NCBI GenBank assembly: GCA_025355345.1
Contig: JANXZU010000009.1
Coordinates: 1 to 34,732 of the forward strand
Source: Syntrophaceae bacterium
Lineage (GTDB): Bacteria; Desulfobacterota; Syntrophia; Syntrophales; Smithellaceae
Direction of reading: 5' to 3'
Length of the DNA: 34,732 nucleotides
The notes under the pieces are model-generated. The model worked only from the letters and a program-made list of their open reading frames with translations, was not told the origin of the DNA and made no database searches. Shown one piece after another: positions 32,239 to 34,732 of the stretch (positions are counted from its first letter, which is position 1; every line of letters starts with the position of its first letter). The translations under genes and the position numbers were made by a program.

Positions 32239-32742
32239 CTATTTTTTATCAACTTCAGTGCTCATTCCAAGAAGTTTGGCAAAAACCAATACACCACCTG
32301 TAAAGAATACTCCACCAGCCAAGAGCACAATCAGCCACTGAACGGTCAATTGCTCTTTTCCAAAAATTAAAGCAATTGTGAAATAAGCGAATGCGTAGTT
32401 ATTAAAAAACATATGGGCAACATCGCTCAGGGCAATTATCAAGAAAACTAAAATAAATACAACTATAAGCGATCCCGCCGGCACACCAACAGTAGGTGCT
32501 ATTACTCCCACAGCGATAGGTACAAGCGCTGCCAATAAAAGTCCAACTACTGCACCAACAAAAATATTAGGCAAATTTTTAACATCTCCGCCCTTCTCAA
32601 AGAAAAACAATAGAGTGAACATCGCCGGCCATACTTGGTGTATCTTGAAAATTCCCAGCACAACTATTGTTACGCAAAGCCATGCTGCTACTACTAATGC
32701 CGCAATAAGAGTTTTTTTCTTATATCCTTTTTCTTCAGTCAT
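32239..32742 (-). CDS. Small multi-pass membrane protein, function unknown
   Basis: A 167-residue protein with five or six predicted membrane segments (about 11-31, 36-48, 57-80, 88-110, 113-130, 135-158). The start at 32742 is chosen because GGAGGGG lies 7 nt upstream; an ATG at 32757 is in the spacer. IHQVWPAMFTLLFFFEKGGD followed by a Gly-rich helix is faintly like DUF1097-type proteins, but I would not assign it. Single gene between a hairpin and an AT-rich 240-bp spacer (32743-32984), in which I see no other feature. Confidence 0.7.
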   Translation of the reverse strand: MTEEKGYKKKTLIAALVVAAWLCVTIVVLGIFKIHQVWPAMFTLLFFFEKGGDVKNLPNIFVGAVVGLLLAALVPIAVGVIAPTVGVPAGSLIVVFILVFLIIALSDVAHMFFNNYAFAYFTIALIFGKEQLTVQWLIVLLAGGVFFTGGVLVFAKLLGMSTEVDKK

Positions 32743-32984
32743 ATAATTCCCCTCCACTTAGATTGTTAATATGATAGTATTTCTTTTCTCTGTCTCACAA
32801 CTATAAAAATTATGCATTTTTACAATTGAAAATTATTTTATCATATCATGACTAGCATATCTATTAAAAAGAAATTTATATTTTATCTACATAAAAGAAT
32901 GATTTATATTTCTTGTACCTGGAATAAAATACCTTTAAAGATAAGGCATTCTGTTAGTTCATGAATGGCAAAGGGAAATGTGTA

Positions 32985-33599
32985 TCAATTCAACTGCAGT
33001 AATTCTTGAGGATCATCAAAAAGGTAATCAGGATTGGACGAGGCCATTTTTATTTTGTCATGCCAGCCCCAGGTGACACCGACAGTTTTTACTCCTGCCT
33101 GCTTTCCTTCTTTGATATCACCAATTGTATCACCGATATAATAAACATCTTCCGGCGTGACCGAATATTTTTTTCTGGCATAGAGTATTTTTTCTTTTTT
33201 GCTGAGCATGAAATCAGAGCCGAGAATTTCCTGAAATATATCTTCAAAGTCATACAGGCGCAGTGCTTTCCGGATGGTCGGTGTGTCATTTGAAGAAATT
33301 ACGATCAGGCAATGTTTCTTTTTCAGCTCCTGCAACACCGGACGCATCGCATCAAAAGGCTTCATCTCGCTATAATCAACCTGTGAAAGGATATCCACGG
33401 AAGCGGCCATAAATGTTTCCAGGCTTATTCCCTTTTGCGCAAGCATTTCATAAAAATTGCCGTCAAAGAGTTCCCGGAACTCTTCCCTGCCGCGTGTTAG
33501 CGGTTGGTTGATTTTTTCAAGACAGAGTGTAACGGTTTTTTCATAAACATCTAAGGAATCTACTAGAACGCCGTCAAAATCAAAAAGCAGTAATTTCAT
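32985..33599 (-). CDS. HAD-superfamily phosphatase (phosphoglycolate phosphatase-like)
   Basis: A 204-residue HAD hydrolase. Motif I is LLFDFDGVLVDS (nucleophile Asp7 and acid Asp9), motif II is VISSND near residue 100, motif III Lys is in LSKKEKI, and motif IV is YYIGDTIGDIKEG. A helical C1 cap lies between motifs I and II. It ends VTWGWHDKIKMASSNPDYLF, common in phosphoglycolate/pyrophosphatase-like members. The ATG overlaps the mtnA stop (ATGA), so the two are translationally coupled. Its placement suggests it dephosphorylates a metabolite of the methionine salvage or a related sugar phosphate, which is inference. Confidence 0.88.
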   Translation of the reverse strand: MKLLLFDFDGVLVDSLDVYEKTVTLCLEKINQPLTRGREEFRELFDGNFYEMLAQKGISLETFMAASVDILSQVDYSEMKPFDAMRPVLQELKKKHCLIVISSNDTPTIRKALRLYDFEDIFQEILGSDFMLSKKEKILYARKKYSVTPEDVYYIGDTIGDIKEGKQAGVKTVGVTWGWHDKIKMASSNPDYLFDDPQELLQLN

Positions 33600-34642
33600 G
33601 ATTTATTTTTCCTGGCAATGCCTGCAAGTAAGGAGAGGTAAGGCTTTGTCATAATTCCTTCTTCAGTAATAATCGCGCTGATATAGCGCGCTGGTGTCAG
33701 ATCAAAGGCCGGATTGTAAACCTTCATCCCCCTTGGCGCGGTGGAAACGCCACGAAAGTTTGTCACTTCATCGCCGCTTCTCTCTTCGATTGTAATTTCC
33801 GCACCTGTCTTAATGGAAAAATCAAAAGTGGAAAGAGGGGCGGCAACATAAAAAGGAATGCCATGAGCTTTTGCTAAAACCGCCAGAGAATAGGTACCTA
33901 TTTTATTAGCCGTATCGCCATTGGCGGCAATGCGATCCGCACCGACAATGATTTTGTCAATTTTTCCCTGCTGCATCAGGAAGCCGGCCATGTTGTCCGT
34001 AATTAAGGTGGCGGGAATTTTTTCCTTCTTCATCTCCCAGGCGGTGAGCCTTGCTCCCTGCAGCACCGGCCTTGTTTCATCCACATAGACGTGCAGCTTT
34101 TTGCCCTGCTCTCTGGCTGCACGAATCACTCCAAGGGCGGTTCCATAACCGGCTGTAGCCAGTGCCCCGGCATTGCAGTGAGTTAAAATATTATCGCCGT
34201 CGGCAAGAAGCACACTGCCATGTTTTCCCATTTGACGATTAATAGTTATATCTTCACTGCAAATGCGTTTGGCTTCTGAAACGAGCCGGGCCGCTAAATT
34301 TTGTTTCCCGGAACTGATAGCATCATCCAAGCATTCCTTCATGCGTTCCAATGCCCAGAAAAGATTGCGAGCGGTTGGCCTGGCTTTGGCGATGTGGTCG
34401 CAAATCAGATTAAATTTAATTTGGAATTTTTCGGGCGGCATTGCTTCAATAGAAAGAGCGCCGAGAGCTGCTCCCATCGCTGCGGCAACACCGATGGCGG
34501 GAGCGCCGCGCACAGTCAAATCTTTTATGGCTGAAATTACCTGCCGGTAATTTGTACAGACTACGTGCCGTTCGATTTGCGGCAGAGCATTCTGATCAAT
34601 CAGCACAACGGCATTATTTTTCCAGAAAATAGTTTTTATCAT
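33596..34642 (-). CDS. mtnA: S-methyl-5-thioribose-1-phosphate isomerase
   Basis: A 348-residue enzyme of the methionine salvage pathway that isomerises methylthioribose-1-phosphate to the ribulose form. The start at 34642 (MIKTIFWKNNAVVLIDQ) is the family start; the open frame extends 26 codons further upstream, but those codons are repeat DNA. Catalytic Cys156 lies in THCNAGALATAGYGTALG and Asp236 in GADRIAANGDTANKIGT; RGAPAIGVAAAMG is also diagnostic. The likely ribosome binding site GGAG is contributed by the repeat terminus GGAGTTTCACA directly before the ATG. Cotranscribed with the HAD phosphatase. Confidence 0.95.
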   Translation of the reverse strand: MIKTIFWKNNAVVLIDQNALPQIERHVVCTNYRQVISAIKDLTVRGAPAIGVAAAMGAALGALSIEAMPPEKFQIKFNLICDHIAKARPTARNLFWALERMKECLDDAISSGKQNLAARLVSEAKRICSEDITINRQMGKHGSVLLADGDNILTHCNAGALATAGYGTALGVIRAAREQGKKLHVYVDETRPVLQGARLTAWEMKKEKIPATLITDNMAGFLMQQGKIDKIIVGADRIAANGDTANKIGTYSLAVLAKAHGIPFYVAAPLSTFDFSIKTGAEITIEERSGDEVTNFRGVSTAPRGMKVYNPAFDLTPARYISAIITEEGIMTKPYLSLLAGIARKNKS

Positions 34643-34732
34643 TGTGAAACTCCAATGCCGAAGAGAGGCGGAATTGGCAAGTTGTAATGAGACCCAAACT
34701 TCAGAAACAAAGTACGTCACCTAAAGGTCATC
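34643..34732 (+). repeat. Structured repeat family, copy 6, truncated by the window end
   Basis: It begins TGTGAAACTCCAA directly at the mtnA start codon, with a hairpin CCAATGCCG 34652-34660 / CGGAATTGG 34669-34677 (one mismatch), then CAAGTTGTAATGAGACC, then the 5' arm CAAACTTCAG (34695-34704) and a loop containing CACCTAAAGGTCATC. The 3' arm lies outside the window. Confidence 0.7.

Noticed and set aside
34643..34720. 26-codon N-terminal extension of mtnA
   Set aside because: Encoded by repeat DNA; MtnA proteins start at the MIKTIFW position.

Overview
The window looks like chromosomal DNA from an anaerobic deltaproteobacterium, most likely in or near the Syntrophales (Syntrophus/Smithella type). 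This is an inference from gene content: a selenocysteine-containing SelD, a CoA-transferase fused to a GNAT domain, an archaeal-type aspartate-semialdehyde dehydrogenase, and a clustered trpEGDCFBA operon. No 16S rRNA or other decisive marker is present.

Layout. Positions 1-3650 are an accessory patch. It holds a minus-strand DUF4143-type ATPase between near-identical direct repeats, an AT-rich orphan malate/lactate-dehydrogenase-like gene, and the N-terminal stump of a nucleobase permease cut off at an inverted copy of the flanking repeat. Positions 3676-6866 are a tight cluster of selD (in-frame UGA with a convincing SECIS hairpin), a DHH phosphoesterase and a GalT-like HIT-fold protein. 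Positions 6867-7900 are mostly palindromic repeats plus a gene remnant. An enoyl-CoA hydratase-family gene follows (7902-8621).

The core is a complete trp operon (8727-15997): promoter, 25-residue leader peptide with four consecutive Trp codons, two successive intrinsic terminators, then trpE, G, D, C, F, B, A. Members of a structured palindromic repeat family lie between the attenuator and trpE and again between trpD and trpC. To the right are a TfoX-N protein, a small lipoprotein and a second TrpF-like barrel lacking the usual catalytic Cys (all minus strand), a GAF-containing GspE/PilB ATPase (plus), a minus-strand pair of a periplasmic binding protein and a HAMP membrane protein, tRNA-Leu(CAG), ribF-asd, the CoA-transferase-GNAT fusion, a MuiA/DUF4139 protein, a P1-family peptidase, a Tat-exported amidohydrolase lipoprotein, a small membrane protein, and a HAD phosphatase overlapping mtnA.

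Two things stand out. First, the trp leader: the 3' arm of terminator 1 can pair with the 5' arm of terminator 2, so one ribosome-stalling event could disarm both terminators in a chain. Second, a dispersed repeat family (about 7161-7430, 8641-8717, 8971-9120, 12347-12545, 31989-32163, 34643-34732) has 10-bp stems whose sequence changes from copy to copy with compensating changes on the other arm, while a 12-nt loop stays nearly constant. Copies are wired into genes: one supplies the trpD stop codon and another the likely ribosome binding site of mtnA. All structures were paired by hand, not computed.
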